64,000 nucleotides of DNA, from assembly GCF_014652135.1 (NCBI RefSeq), contig NZ_BMYF01000002.1, positions 216,217 to 280,216 of the forward strand, in the 5' to 3' direction. The stretch's first letter is position 1. Each line of letters opens with the position of its first letter. The notes under the pieces were generated by a model. That model made no database searches and was not told where the DNA came from. It was given only the letters and a program-made list of their open reading frames with translations. Position numbers and translations under genes: made by a program. Positions 1 to 8,794 of this stretch are shown here, piece by piece. The DNA comes from Mongoliitalea lutea (GTDB lineage: Bacteria > Bacteroidota > Bacteroidia > Cytophagales > Cyclobacteriaceae).

Positions 1-214
1 TTGAAAAATAGGAAGCCATCTTGAGTGAAGAAACCGTTATTTCCCGAATACCGTATTTCCTGGCCCAATCACCTACGATATGAGATTGCGCAGTCTTCAT
101 GTGAGGGATTAATTCCATGCCATGTTTTTTGGCTTTTGCAGCCATTCGTGCAATGTTGTTGCGGCAGATTTGTTCGTCAATAAGTAGAGTGGGGGAAGTA
201 ATGGTATCTAGCAT
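1..214 (-). CDS. D-threonine aldolase/D-serine dehydratase-like PLP enzyme, N-terminal part (cut by window edge)
   Basis: The first 71 residues of a minus-strand protein whose remainder lies beyond base 1. It starts at the ATG at 212-214 and reads MLDTITSPTLLIDEQICRNN, then continues with LIPHMKTAQSH. The opening 'TPTLLID' style strand and the H-x-K-T motif (here HMKT) are typical of the alanine-racemase-type N-terminal barrel of D-threonine aldolase and DSD1-type D-serine dehydratases, where this lysine forms the Schiff base with pyridoxal phosphate. Reaction and substrate cannot be told from the fragment. It is transcribed away from the plus-strand gene at 398, so 215-397 would hold its promoter; only a weak TACCTTGC element is visible there. 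Confidence 0.72.
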   Translation of the reverse strand, partial: MLDTITSPTLLIDEQICRNNIARMAAKAKKHGMELIPHMKTAQSHIVGDWARKYGIREITVSSLKMASYFS

Positions 215-397
215 TTAATATAGTTGTTGTGATTCTGAGTCTCCTTTAAAGCAGATGCAAGGTATCAAAAAAAGAATAAACAAAATCACTGAAAAAGTCA
301 AAGCATAGGTGCCTTTTTCCTTTTGAATTTTTCTTCGATACCAATTTTGGCATCCTCTTGGAACTTTATATCATGAAAAACAAAAAAAATGGATGCT

Positions 398-718
398 ATG
401 AAAAAATGTATAATTCTGATTGTGCTTATGATAGGCTTTTCTCCAGTTGTTTTTGGTAATGATATCGAAGTGATTTATAAGGAAAATCCTACACAAGATG
501 TAAAGGAATACACCCTTGTTGAATTGGTCGGTAATAATAATATAGACCGATATGAAACGCTGTTGGGTTCATTTGAGAAAAGAATAAAATCGTTCGCAAA
601 AGAAAAAGGGGCAAAAAATGTAGAATTAATAATTCTTGAAAAAGTTCAATGTAAAATATCAAATGAGGCAACTATAGGTAATTCAGCTTCAATAAAATTA
701 ATGTATAGATTAGATTAA
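398..718 (+). CDS. Small secreted protein of unknown function
   Basis: A 106-residue protein starting MKKCIILIVLMIGFSPVVFG, a clear signal peptide with cleavage expected after VFG, so the mature product of about 86 residues is exported to the periplasm. An ATG nine bases upstream (389) is in frame, but starting at MKK gives the conventional charged N-region. The mature part is charged, with a helical stretch (FEKRIKSFAKEKGAKNVELI) resembling heavy-metal or chaperone-like YhcN/BhsA folds only superficially. I do not recognise the family. It ends 12 bases before the next gene and may be the first gene of the 398-4665 run. Confidence 0.6.
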   Translation: MKKCIILIVLMIGFSPVVFGNDIEVIYKENPTQDVKEYTLVELVGNNNIDRYETLLGSFEKRIKSFAKEKGAKNVELIILEKVQCKISNEATIGNSASIKLMYRLD

Positions 719-730
719 TCATATCAAGAA

Positions 731-2746
731 ATGGGATCATTTAATCTTGTACTTTGTTTTCTTTTGACTTTTTTGTTGGTGCCACATACGGCTTTTGCTC
801 AACAACCGGCCATCAAAAAGACTCAGAAAACATTTCAGCTGATGGAAAATGTAATTGGTAGCGCTAATTTCAATTACTACCTCAATGCCTCGGGTGATAC
901 GGTCTTACATGGTGGTTTTTCTTTTGTATCAGAGAATGTAGACTCCCTTGGACGCTTTATTCAAAGGCGTGTCAATGGTACATATCATGAGGGGAAAAAG
1001 GACAAAGTGTGGCAATATATCCACAATACCTTTGAGGTAAGCATCAACACTGTAAACGAACGTTTTCAAGTTCAAACTTCCCTCAATGGTACCACACAAA
1101 AGCTAGAAGCTAATTATGATATGGGAGAGGCCTCGGGTATGTGGAAACTAGAGGAGTTTATGGTAGATGATGGGAAACTTTCCAAACAGCTCAAAAACCT
1201 CCAAGTTAACTTTCAGGAGTCACGGTTAATCGGTCCATTTAGTTTTTTTGTTCACTCTCCGCCGAATTCTACCCAAATAAAAGGTCAATTTAATACAAGG
1301 CATTTTTTTGATGGGAAATGGGAACTGACTTATCGAAAGGACTCAATTGATTACCATGAAGAACGCTTATATGATGATGGATTTTTGATATCACTTGTTC
1401 AAAAAGATAACAGCAACGGAATAACTATTTTCGAAGTCTCATTTGATAGGGTCAAGCAAAAGTTGCAAGATGCCCGAGAAGGAAAAGAGGGTATAGATTT
1501 TAAAATTGGAAGTGATTTTTTTGATGTGTTTTTTGATGATGGATTTCCCTACTTCAGTAAAGAGGAAATCTCCCAAAAAAATGGTAATGAAATTTTAAAT
1601 GACTTGTTTAGCTTAATTTCCAGCAATACACTTGTCATTGGATTGAAGCTTGAGGGTAGCCCAGAACTATTACCTGCAGCCACCAGAAGATTTGAATATA
1701 CGCTTACCGCCAAAGAGAGAGAATTGCTTGATAAGGCTGAAAAATCTGTCAATCGCTACATTTCTGATCTAGAGAAATTTGTGAATAACACCAGTTTGGC
1801 ATTGTACCGCCAGCGATCAGATTCTTTATCTTTTTCATTTCGCTATGCAGAAAGGATTCTTGGGAATCTTCAGATTGTTCGGGATAATTTAGACTTACTC
1901 CATAGCGATTACTTTAAATATCAAAGCAAGAGAACCTATTTCCGTCCAGGAGTAGAAGGATTATTGGCCTATGACACCGTCCGATATTCTTATGATGGTC
2001 AGCAACGCTCCAAAGTAATTCCCAATGAAGTGGATTTTTCAAATAGTGATTTGATTATCCAAAACCTGTTTACTTATGTAGAAAAAAAAGGAGCGATAAT
2101 AGAAACCTTGGATCCATTTTTTAAATCCTCGATTATTGAAATTGAAGAGTTTTTGGTTTCCCAACAATTAGAGGAGGATATCTTGATGTATCTAAAAAGG
2201 GTAGAGGAAACGTACGATGTCAAACGAGGTATAGACGCTGTTGACAAGGATGGTGTGATTTTAACACGTTTTCATGTAGCAATGTATTCGAATTATGAAC
2301 AAAAGCGTGATCTGCTCATGCAGGAATATACAAATCTTATAGATTTTGAGAAGAAACAGGCAGTCGGTCTGGAAATTTTAGAGCTGACCAAAGTGTATAT
2401 CGATGCTTACGCTCCGGTGGGAGAGGTACGAAAAAAATTGCAGCAGTTGGATGAAGCATACACCCGCATGTCCTATAATCCTTATATGGATAGGCATGAT
2501 ATTAAGACAAGAATCAAAAGAAATATTTATTTCGCCGCTATTGACCACTTGTTGCCATCCTATCGAGAAAACATCATAGATGCAGAGAGTTACGAGGAAA
2601 TTCCAAGACTTCTTACCGAAATGGATGCTGCTTTCCAACGACTGTTTGAATTAGCCAAATTACCTGATTCGGAAACGCAAGTAATCGAACGAAGACTACG
2701 AAGAGAATCAAATCCAAATAGAATCAAAAGAATCCTAGAATTATAA
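731..2746 (+). CDS. Large secreted protein of unknown function with MORN-like N-terminal part
   Basis: A 671-residue protein with a signal peptide (residues 1-23, ending TAFAQ). Residues about 55-130 contain strand-rich text of the 'GTYHEGKKDKVWQYI' kind, which recalls MORN/YwqK repeats (G-x-Y-x-x-G-K-x-x-G-x-W); the C-terminal 350 residues look helical and charged (for example LDKAEKSVNRYISDLEKF). No catalytic motif is visible. It sits 12 bases after the small secreted protein and 10 bases before the DUF2490-like gene, so it is probably co-transcribed with them and its product is periplasmic or surface located. Function is unknown. Confidence 0.6.
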   Translation: MGSFNLVLCFLLTFLLVPHTAFAQQPAIKKTQKTFQLMENVIGSANFNYYLNASGDTVLHGGFSFVSENVDSLGRFIQRRVNGTYHEGKKDKVWQYIHNTFEVSINTVNERFQVQTSLNGTTQKLEANYDMGEASGMWKLEEFMVDDGKLSKQLKNLQVNFQESRLIGPFSFFVHSPPNSTQIKGQFNTRHFFDGKWELTYRKDSIDYHEERLYDDGFLISLVQKDNSNGITIFEVSFDRVKQKLQDAREGKEGIDFKIGSDFFDVFFDDGFPYFSKEEISQKNGNEILNDLFSLISSNTLVIGLKLEGSPELLPAATRRFEYTLTAKERELLDKAEKSVNRYISDLEKFVNNTSLALYRQRSDSLSFSFRYAERILGNLQIVRDNLDLLHSDYFKYQSKRTYFRPGVEGLLAYDTVRYSYDGQQRSKVIPNEVDFSNSDLIIQNLFTYVEKKGAIIETLDPFFKSSIIEIEEFLVSQQLEEDILMYLKRVEETYDVKRGIDAVDKDGVILTRFHVAMYSNYEQKRDLLMQEYTNLIDFEKKQAVGLEILELTKVYIDAYAPVGEVRKKLQQLDEAYTRMSYNPYMDRHDIKTRIKRNIYFAAIDHLLPSYRENIIDAESYEEIPRLLTEMDAAFQRLFELAKLPDSETQVIERRLRRESNPNRIKRILEL

Positions 2747-2756
2747 TTCGGACTCA

Positions 2757-3632
2757 ATGAATAGGAAAGTTTTACAAGTGTTGGTAATGCTCATTACCCT
2801 TGCCACGGTTCATCCGTTGTATAGTCAGATATTAGATGATGAGGCTTCGGTGATAAGACCGGATAGAAGAATGTTGGATCAACGGGTATATTATACCAAG
2901 TTCATTTTCTTTGATTACTTATCCGAATCAAAAACTTGGTTTTACTACTTCGATATAATTAACCGTAGGCAAAGTGGGTTGGGAAACAACAATATCTTTG
3001 AGCAGCCCCTCCGGACAAGTATCCGACCTTTTATAGCCTATCAGTTTGGAAGGTATACACGTGTCCATTTAAGCCCTGTTGCCTTATTTCTCAGTGATCC
3101 TCGTCAGGGACAGCCTTCGGATGTTGATCTGATTGGTGATAGGGAGTATGAATTGCGGACAACCTTTGAAATTACCCAAGATGCTTATATCAAAAAAGCA
3201 GGTAAAGAATGGATCAACCTGACACACCGTTGGAGGTTTGAAAGTAGGTGGAGAGGTGTGGACGAGCCATTTGGACCTGTTTGGAACTACCGAATGAGAC
3301 AGCGTACCCGATTCAGAACTCCTTTAAACGGAAAGCATTTCTACGACAATAATGTGATTTATACAGTCAACTACCACGAGATCCATTTGGAGTTTGGTCC
3401 GCGGATGAATCTCAATCAATTTGCACAAAGTAGAAATTTTGTTGGTATCGGTTACCGATTTTGGGATTGGGCAAGGATTGATGTGGGATACCTGCATCAA
3501 TACAACTTTAGAGGAGATGGTCGTACGATTGATTTGACAAGAGGTCCCATGTTTTACCTCTTCATCGATTACTTCTCGAAATTGAGAATCGGAAAGGATA
3601 ATAAGGATAGACTTGAAAATCTGATTTATTAG
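2757..3632 (+). CDS. DUF2490-like outer-membrane beta-barrel protein
   Basis: A 291-residue protein with a signal peptide ending PLYSQ. The mature part is an alternation of amphipathic aromatic strands (KTWFYYFDIINRRQ, RTSIRPFIAYQFGRYTRVHL, NLTHRWRFESRW, RMRQRTRFRTPL) and ends in strand-like residues, as in the DUF2490 family of Bacteroidota barrels. Such proteins are outer-membrane porin-like barrels of unknown substrate. The start ATG lies 10 bases after the preceding stop, and its stop is 4 bases before the next lipoprotein gene, indicating one operon. The family call rests on overall pattern and is moderately sure. Confidence 0.6.
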   Translation: MNRKVLQVLVMLITLATVHPLYSQILDDEASVIRPDRRMLDQRVYYTKFIFFDYLSESKTWFYYFDIINRRQSGLGNNNIFEQPLRTSIRPFIAYQFGRYTRVHLSPVALFLSDPRQGQPSDVDLIGDREYELRTTFEITQDAYIKKAGKEWINLTHRWRFESRWRGVDEPFGPVWNYRMRQRTRFRTPLNGKHFYDNNVIYTVNYHEIHLEFGPRMNLNQFAQSRNFVGIGYRFWDWARIDVGYLHQYNFRGDGRTIDLTRGPMFYLFIDYFSKLRIGKDNKDRLENLIY

Positions 3633-3636
3633 CAGC

Positions 3637-4032
3637 ATGAAAAAGAAAATCGCAAGAATTTGTATGCTTTTGTTTGGTATAGGAGTCTTAGGTTTTTCTT
3701 CCTGTACCAATATTTTGGATTTTGAAGAAATTGCCTCCTGCCCAACGCTCCGATCATTGGAGGTCAATCGGGTTTGGAATTCGGTTGATGGCCTGGTTCG
3801 GTTTGATAATGACCGTCAGGAGTTTTTCATAGTGGCCAGATTTCCAAATGATGAAAACCTGACGGTGTTACGAACCTGTAACTTGCCTGCTTCTTATTTA
3901 GAAGATCGGAAATTGATCCGTTTTTTCGGAAATGAATACATTCCCTTTTCTGAGGAATTGGTCATGGAAGAAACAGGTTCTGCCCGCATTGTACCCTTTG
4001 AAATAACTTGGATAGAGACCGTAAGAAGATAA
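3637..4032 (+). CDS. Small lipoprotein of unknown function
   Basis: A 131-residue protein with a lipoprotein signal: MKKKIARICMLLFGIGVLGF followed by SSC, giving a lipobox cysteine at residue 23. The mature part is about 109 residues and contains three further cysteines (ASCPT, RTCNLP). The strand-rich mature part is expected to face the periplasm on the inner leaflet of the outer membrane or the surface. Tight spacing (4 bases before, 6 bases after) places it in the operon with the two barrel-like proteins. I do not recognise the family. Confidence 0.6.
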   Translation: MKKKIARICMLLFGIGVLGFSSCTNILDFEEIASCPTLRSLEVNRVWNSVDGLVRFDNDRQEFFIVARFPNDENLTVLRTCNLPASYLEDRKLIRFFGNEYIPFSEELVMEETGSARIVPFEITWIETVRR

Positions 4033-4038
4033 ACACGT

Positions 4039-4665
4039 ATGAAAATAGCTATTGTAGTATTATTAGGTTTGATATCTTTTTTTGGGTTACAGGAAGCTAC
4101 TGCCCAGTCTTTTGGAGCAAGGCTTGCACCCGGTTATAGAGTAGGAGGAAATGTCAATACACCTTCAGGTACAGTAATGCCTCGTGAGGATTTTGCCTTT
4201 CAAACCTCCCTTTTCTATAAACTTGGAAATGGATTGATGTTAGATGCTACCTATCTTTCCGGTCCAACGGATATTAAGTTCAAACCAACCAAATGGTCCA
4301 ATTGGGAGCAATTAGCTGGGGCAAATATACGCTCATTTATGGCTGGGGTATTTTATGAAAACAGTGCAGGAAATGCAGCGATTTATCCTTTTGGAGGAAT
4401 GCGGATAGGGAATATTGCTTTCAACTCTTTTGATCCCAATTTTGAATCCTTCAACCGTTTTGGATTTTCTGTGGAAGGTGGCGCAAAACTCCCGCTCAGT
4501 AAAAATTTCGGGATTTTTACGAATGTCAATATCCTATCGGCGGTTCAATTTAGAGAAGGAAAGGTTTTTGAGAACAGAACGAATGAGTTTGACTTCACAG
4601 CTAATCCTGGATTGATATTCTTTCAATTCCATTTGGGTTATGGTGTTTATTTCCAGTTTTATTAA
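4039..4665 (+). CDS. Outer-membrane beta-barrel protein (OmpA/OprF-like small barrel)
   Basis: A 208-residue protein with a signal peptide (MKIAIVVLLGLISFFGL through TAQ). The mature part is a repeated pattern of amphipathic strands with glycines (FGARLAPGYRVGGN, AAIYPFGGMRIGNIAF, RFGFSVEGGAKLPL) and ends ...GYGVYFQFY, a terminal aromatic residue typical of outer-membrane barrels recognised by BamA. Probably an 8-strand barrel. It is the last gene of the plus-strand run and converges with a lipoprotein gene only 6 bases away, leaving no room for a conventional terminator. Role unknown. Confidence 0.65.
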   Translation: MKIAIVVLLGLISFFGLQEATAQSFGARLAPGYRVGGNVNTPSGTVMPREDFAFQTSLFYKLGNGLMLDATYLSGPTDIKFKPTKWSNWEQLAGANIRSFMAGVFYENSAGNAAIYPFGGMRIGNIAFNSFDPNFESFNRFGFSVEGGAKLPLSKNFGIFTNVNILSAVQFREGKVFENRTNEFDFTANPGLIFFQFHLGYGVYFQFY

Positions 4666-4671
4666 ACAGCC

Positions 4672-5013
4672 TTAATCCTCATCGTAAGGGGTAATCAACT
4701 CATATCTAGTGATCATTCTGCTCGAATTGATAAAAAATTTTACAGTCTTAGGGCCATCATACCTGGAACTACCATCTGCTTCAGTTGGGATCGATTTAGT
4801 ACCGGTGGTTCCCGGTAATTTACCATCAAACCTATCATAAACCCATACGGTAAACATTCCTTCTTCTTCTATGCTGTCAGGATTTCCCCAGCGCGCCAAG
4901 AGCTCATTTTGATTAGCACCAACAAATTGACTAATTACTTTCTGATTGGAAATACAAGCAGTGTGTAAGCTTAAAATCAGTAAAATGGCACATTGTATAA
5001 GAAATCTTTTCAT
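4672..5013 (-). CDS. BamE/SmpA-like small outer-membrane lipoprotein
   Basis: A 113-residue protein with a lipoprotein signal (MKRFLIQCAILLILSLHTAC, Cys 20). The segment FVGANQNELLARWGNPDS matches the BamE/SmpA/OmlA pattern, where an opening helix and 'G-x-P' loop precede a beta-sheet (FTVWVYDR). Family members are periplasmic lipoproteins of the outer membrane, BamE itself being part of the beta-barrel assembly machine; this one is a divergent relative and its role is unproven. Transcribed alone, converging on the plus-strand barrel operon. Confidence 0.55.
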   Translation of the reverse strand: MKRFLIQCAILLILSLHTACISNQKVISQFVGANQNELLARWGNPDSIEEEGMFTVWVYDRFDGKLPGTTGTKSIPTEADGSSRYDGPKTVKFFINSSRMITRYELITPYDED

Positions 5014-5184
5014 GTGTTTAGAGGTTAATCGTTTATTTTAAAACTGCTGATAAAATTACTAGCTAAATTAACAACTAAATTTCGAAAGCCTATTCCTGAA
5101 TTAATCTGTATCTTATATAATTTAAATAGCTTTACTAGTTTTTGGTACTTGAGGTAATACTATTTTTATAAAATCATATTCTTT

Positions 5185-6510
5185 TTAAGTCGCTTCCGCT
5201 ACCTTTACCTTGGACTTTTTCAACTTTTCTCCATTAAGTTTCTTAACTAAGCCAGTGGCTATTTTGCTCTTGACGGCGACATAACTGGCAAAGTCCATTA
5301 TGGTAATCAAACCAATGTCGTTGTTACTAGCTCCTCCGATTTTAATCAGGAAACCTACAATATCTCCTTTACTAATTTTATCCTTTTTCCCAGCACTAAA
5401 ATAGAGTAAAGAAAATCCGGTTGGTTTGGAAGCAATGGTTTCATCTATTACCACTTCCTCCATGCGTTTTTCATCCAAGTATTCTGGGAAATCTTCGTCT
5501 TCAGCCAAGATCAAGTAACCCTGTCCAGATGCATGCATGCGTGCGGTACGGCCATTTCTATGAATAAAGGCATCTTCTTTTGGTGGGACTTGGTAGTGCA
5601 CAATATGCTTGATTTCTGGGATGTCCAATCCTCTGGAAGCCAAATCGGTAGCGATCAACAAATTCACCACCCCACTTCTGAATTTGATCAGATTCTTCTC
5701 CCGGTCCAACTGTTCCATGCCTCCGTGTAATACCGCATGTTCGTAGCCATGATCTCCCAACAACAAGCTGATGCGGTCAACCGCCTCCCGATGATTGCAA
5801 AACACAATGCTGGATTCCCCCTGAAAATGGGAAATCAGACGCATCAAATTCTGGATTTTTTCCTTGGTATTCGTGCGAACAAGCTTCAATTCCAGCTTGG
5901 ATTCTTGTTGTTGCCGAAGAAAATCCACCACAGGGGGATTGTCAAAAGGAATAAACTCAGGCAAGCGGCCCATTTTTGTGGCTGAGGTGAGGAAATGGTT
6001 TTGAACACTGATGAGTTTTCTGAAGATGTCTCTCAATTGCTCGTGGAATCCGAGTTGGAGGGATTTGTCAAATTCATCCAACACCACCGTTTGGATAGCA
6101 GAAGTATCGAGGGAACCTTGATTGACATGGTCGGAAAGTCTGCCGGGGGTTCCAATAACCACCTCAGGTAATTCGCCCAAACTGTTTTTTTCCAATTTCA
6201 TGGAATGTCCCCCATAGCAGGTACTCACCCGATAACCTGTTTTCAAGGATTTGAATACCTGTTCGATTTGAATGGCCAATTCACGTGAGGGAACAATTAT
6301 AAGGGCCTGTGTACTTCGGGAAGTAGGATCAAGTTTGTAGACCAGAGGAAATAAAAATGCCAAAGTCTTCCCCGAACCTGTCGGTGCTAACAACATTAAA
6401 TTGGGATCATTGGCAGCTGCATCAATAAATGCCCGTTGCATTTGATTTAATGTAGCTATACCGATGTTGTCTAAAAATTGTTGTTCCAATCTTTGTGCAT
6501 CATTTTCCAT
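5185..6510 (-). CDS. DEAD-box ATP-dependent RNA helicase with DbpA-type RNA-binding domain
   Basis: A 441-residue protein with the full DEAD-box motif set in order: Walker A APTGSGKT (residues 42-49), PSRELA, TPGRL, motif II as DEFD rather than DEAD, SAT, IVFCN, ATDLASRGLD and HRNGRTAR. The last about 70 residues (KGDIVGFLIKIGGASNNDIG onward) resemble the DbpA RNA-binding domain, which in E. coli DbpA targets 23S rRNA hairpin 92. The likely role is ribosome assembly or RNA unwinding in the cytoplasm. Transcribed alone. On the minus strand the sequence TATTTTAG lies 4 bases before the ATG, a near match to the TAnnTTTG -7 box, so the leader may be very short. Confidence 0.88.
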   Translation of the reverse strand: MENDAQRLEQQFLDNIGIATLNQMQRAFIDAAANDPNLMLLAPTGSGKTLAFLFPLVYKLDPTSRSTQALIIVPSRELAIQIEQVFKSLKTGYRVSTCYGGHSMKLEKNSLGELPEVVIGTPGRLSDHVNQGSLDTSAIQTVVLDEFDKSLQLGFHEQLRDIFRKLISVQNHFLTSATKMGRLPEFIPFDNPPVVDFLRQQQESKLELKLVRTNTKEKIQNLMRLISHFQGESSIVFCNHREAVDRISLLLGDHGYEHAVLHGGMEQLDREKNLIKFRSGVVNLLIATDLASRGLDIPEIKHIVHYQVPPKEDAFIHRNGRTARMHASGQGYLILAEDEDFPEYLDEKRMEEVVIDETIASKPTGFSLLYFSAGKKDKISKGDIVGFLIKIGGASNNDIGLITIMDFASYVAVKSKIATGLVKKLNGEKLKKSKVKVAEAT

Positions 6511-6776
6511 GCTGCTAAAATACGGAGAATAAAATTGGAATATACAGCGTGAAGTAAAGTAGAAATAATGCTGATGCGGAATAATTGGGAAATTGATATT
6601 GATCGATATTGGCGGTGCGATATTGGAGGATAATTTTTTGGGGTAGTGAATTGAAATAAGGTTGAAATAAGGTGGAAATAAAATTGAAATAATTGGTTTG
6701 GACTGAAAAGGGACATTAGCCCTGAGATCTTAAATGGAGGGGTATTGGGATAGCAATTGCAGAATGTTTTCTTGTC

Positions 6777-6803
6777 CACAGATGGCACAGATTTCACGGA
6801 GGG
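6777..6803. repeat. 9-bp-period degenerate repeat
   Basis: Three consecutive nonamers beginning CACAGATGG with the pattern CAC-RGA-nnn. The same 9-bp rhythm is found in reverse orientation near 7398-7450, and forward near 20031-20057, 25293-25319 and 55675-55735. Confidence 0.55.
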
Positions 6804-6951
6804 ATGATTTAGAAGATTTCCTTGGTAGCTGACATTAATGGATGGATAGATTTATGAAATTTGGTCGCAGGCTCCGGGATTAGGAAGGATTGATTTGTTG
6901 GGTTTGATGTAATTTTTTTGGGTAGCCTATCGAAATATGATTGTTAATTAA

Positions 6952-7572
6952 GACCTCGAAGAGGTCACATGTTTATAGCAAAGAGCAATTACAAGAGTAA
7001 CCGGCCGACCCAGAATTGGGTCGAATTGGATACTAATAGGGTATTTTTGTATGAGCGCTGTCCGAGATTTGTAATCTCGGTCGGTAGATAAATGAGGATT
7101 TGTAATCCTCTAGGGCAATCTTTTTAAAACTTATGGATTATTTGGCTTGACAAGACGATTCACCCAAGGAGATTGCAAAGCTCCATTTATCTGTTTCCCG
7201 AAATTGCAAATTTCGAGAAGCGGGATTTCGAAAAGCAAACCTAACTCCGATAGGAGTTTAATCCCGCAGGGTATTAGCCCAGAGTATCAACTCGGGGTTA
7301 AAAGAGAATATCCCATCCACAATTCCCGACTCCGGTAGGAGTCGAATTAGGAGGGAGTAATGGTAGTTAAAAGACCTAATGCCTCTAAAACAACGCCGCA
7401 CCTCCCATCTGTGTCAATCTGTGCCAATCCCTCAAAATCTGTGTCTAAAAAATTATCATCCCCAATAATTCAACTCCTGCCGGAGTTGGGATGATCAAAA
7501 TAAATCTATTCACATAAACCCCGAGTTGTGACTCGGGGCTAATAACTTTCGGTAGTTGACTCCTGTCGGAGT
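6952..7572. repeat. Cluster of short perfect palindromes (REP-like)
   Basis: Within 620 bp there are many different inverted repeats of one design, 5-8 bp arms around a 2-6 base loop: GACCTC-gaa-GAGGTC (6952-6966), CGACCC-agaatt-GGGTCG (7006-7023), CCGAGATT-tgt-AATCTCGG (7062-7080), GAGGATT-tgt-AATCCTC (7094-7110), 7199-7215, AACTCC-gata-GGAGTT (7243-7258), GACTCC-ggta-GGAGTC (7328-7343), CAACTCC-tgcc-GGAGTTG (7471-7488), CCCCGAGT-tgtg-ACTCGGGG (7519-7538) and ACTCC-tgtc-GGAGT (7559-7572). Arms differ between elements but covary within each, which suggests a selected hairpin or repeat-associated transposition. No transposase is seen nearby. Confidence 0.75.
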
Positions 7573-7616
7573 TTTTCATCTTACAGGATTTTTTTACTGT
7601 TCGCTTCAATTACAAT

Positions 7617-7906
7617 GCCGGGGCTTAAAAGCCACGGCTATTGATTGGTGTGTTCTGTCTTGACATTCGGAAAATTTCATTTCAAAAATTCAATTCCAAT
7701 CGTGGGTTAAAACCCAAAAGCGACAGTTTTAATACTACCCACTGTTCATCCTTCATCCTTCATTCCTAATTCCACATTCCACATTCCAATCCCATTTCAT
7801 CTCCAATGCCTGGGATTAAAATCCAAGGCTATTGATCGGTGGATTCCTTAAGAAATTACCTGAATTTTATTCCTAACTACTATTCTTAATCTTGGGCTAA
7901 AACCCA
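7617..7906. repeat. GGNTTAAAANCC palindromic modules (four copies)
   Basis: Four copies of a module centred on GGCTTAAAAGCC, GGGTTAAAACCC or GGATTAAAATCC: 7617-7638 (flanked by GCCG and CGGC), 7704-7715, 7808-7829 and near 7894-7906. Two are followed by ATTGATyGGTG and two by AAAAGCGAyAGTTTTAA, so flanks are conserved as well as the palindrome. The same modules recur near 20646-20745 and 25391-25730. Confidence 0.65.
7745..7793. repeat. 7-bp-period degenerate repeat array
   Basis: Seven consecutive heptamers starting TTCATCC, TTCATCC and ending CACATTC, CAATCCC, in strict 7-bp register. The word order closely matches the array at 7987-8063. Confidence 0.6.
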
Positions 7907-7986
7907 AAAGCGATAGTTTTAACACTACCCACATTCATCCTTCACCCTTCATTCCACATTCCTCATTCCAATCCCACTACCCACTG

Positions 7987-8063
7987 TTCATCCTTCATCC
8001 TTCACCCTTCATCCTTCATTCCAAATTCCTAATTCCACATTCCAATCCCACTGCTCACTCCTC
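7987..8063. repeat. 7-bp-period degenerate repeat array running into a gene end
   Basis: Eleven consecutive heptamers (TTCATCC and drifting variants, then CACATTC, CAATCCC, ACTGCTC, ACTCCTC) in strict 7-bp register. The last words overlap the stop codon and final codons of the minus-strand lipoprotein gene that ends at 8055, so the repeat has probably encroached on or supplied its C-terminus. Confidence 0.6.
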
Positions 8064-8792
8064 CCTCTTCACTTTTATATCCTCCATCTCAATCTCAGAC
8101 AGCAACTCCAATTCTCCTGCTTCGAATAAGGCTGCAAGGTCTTCGAGTGGGGTGTCTTTGATTTTGGGTTTGTAGTTTTCGTAGTCTAGAAGGATTAGCC
8201 CATTGACAGCATGTTCGCGGATGGCTTTGCGGAAGCGAACACCACCTTCGTTGGTGTGGAAGGAATAGGCTAGGTAGGCTAGTTTGAATGTGTCTGCATC
8301 AAACCAATACAAAAATTCATCCTCAAAATCTTCTCCACCGCCTTCTTCAGCGAAAGTTATTTTGACCAATTCATACAGGTTCCCTTCCAAAGTCACCTGC
8401 CCGAGATAGGTTTTTTGTACCGCCGCATCATTCAATCCATAGGGCAAAAAGGCAAAATACGCCACAGAATTGACCGAATTGGTAAATGCAGTGATTTGCT
8501 TTTGCTCCAAATTCACTACTTCTCCATTGACTGTTCGGGTGAAACCGGCATTATTGAGCACATCCTTGATACGGCCTGTGGAGTCTGTAAATTCCCGGGT
8601 ATATTCGTAAGCCGATGGAGACTTGAAAATGCTGTAACTGCGCTCCCTGAAATCAAATGAAATAGTAGATTGCTCAAATAGCTCCCCTCCATGGGCAGCG
8701 ATGGCCTTGTCAACAATGATCTGCGCAGGATTTTTTTCCTGACAGGACCATAGGATACCAAGCAAACAAATTAGAAGTATCGTATTTTTCAT
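8055..8792 (-). CDS. DUF6503-like lipoprotein (paralogue of the next gene)
   Basis: A 245-residue lipoprotein (MKNTILLICLLGILWSC, Cys 17). The mature protein opens with the conserved helix IIVDKAIAAHGG, followed by strand pairs with alternating charged and aromatic residues (ISFDFRERSYSI, EDEFLYWFDADTFKL). Its opening and layout match the neighbour at 8795-9532 (ALLEKAIQAHGS), so the two arose by tandem duplication. The fold resembles LolA/LppX-like half-barrels found on envelope lipoproteins, an inference from strand pattern only. It follows the paralogue by 2 bases and is the last gene of the minus-strand run. Its C-terminal codons overlap a 7-bp repeat array. Confidence 0.6.
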   Translation of the reverse strand: MKNTILLICLLGILWSCQEKNPAQIIVDKAIAAHGGELFEQSTISFDFRERSYSIFKSPSAYEYTREFTDSTGRIKDVLNNAGFTRTVNGEVVNLEQKQITAFTNSVNSVAYFAFLPYGLNDAAVQKTYLGQVTLEGNLYELVKITFAEEGGGEDFEDEFLYWFDADTFKLAYLAYSFHTNEGGVRFRKAIREHAVNGLILLDYENYKPKIKDTPLEDLAALFEAGELELLSEIEMEDIKVKREE

Positions 8793-8794
8793 GG

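Larger units (their letters stand above)
6511..8054. other. 1.5-kb gene-free region rich in palindromes and degenerate repeats
   Basis: No credible coding frame is seen between the helicase and the lipoprotein gene at 8055. The stretch holds a 9-bp-period array (6777-6803), about a dozen different perfect or near-perfect short palindromes (6952-7572), modules built on GGNTTAAAANCC (7617-7906) and 7-bp-period arrays (7745-7793, 7987-8063). Similar material recurs at 19.7-20.97 kb and 25.15-25.96 kb, so this is one kind of interspersed non-coding repeat landscape. Confidence 0.8.

Noticed and set aside
7147..7338. Possible small coding frame in the repeat region
   Set aside because: The frame is composed of palindromic repeat units, with no start signal or coding character.
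6952..7572. Series of rho-independent terminators
   Set aside because: The hairpins lack T-runs, vary in sequence and are far too many for the two flanking genes.
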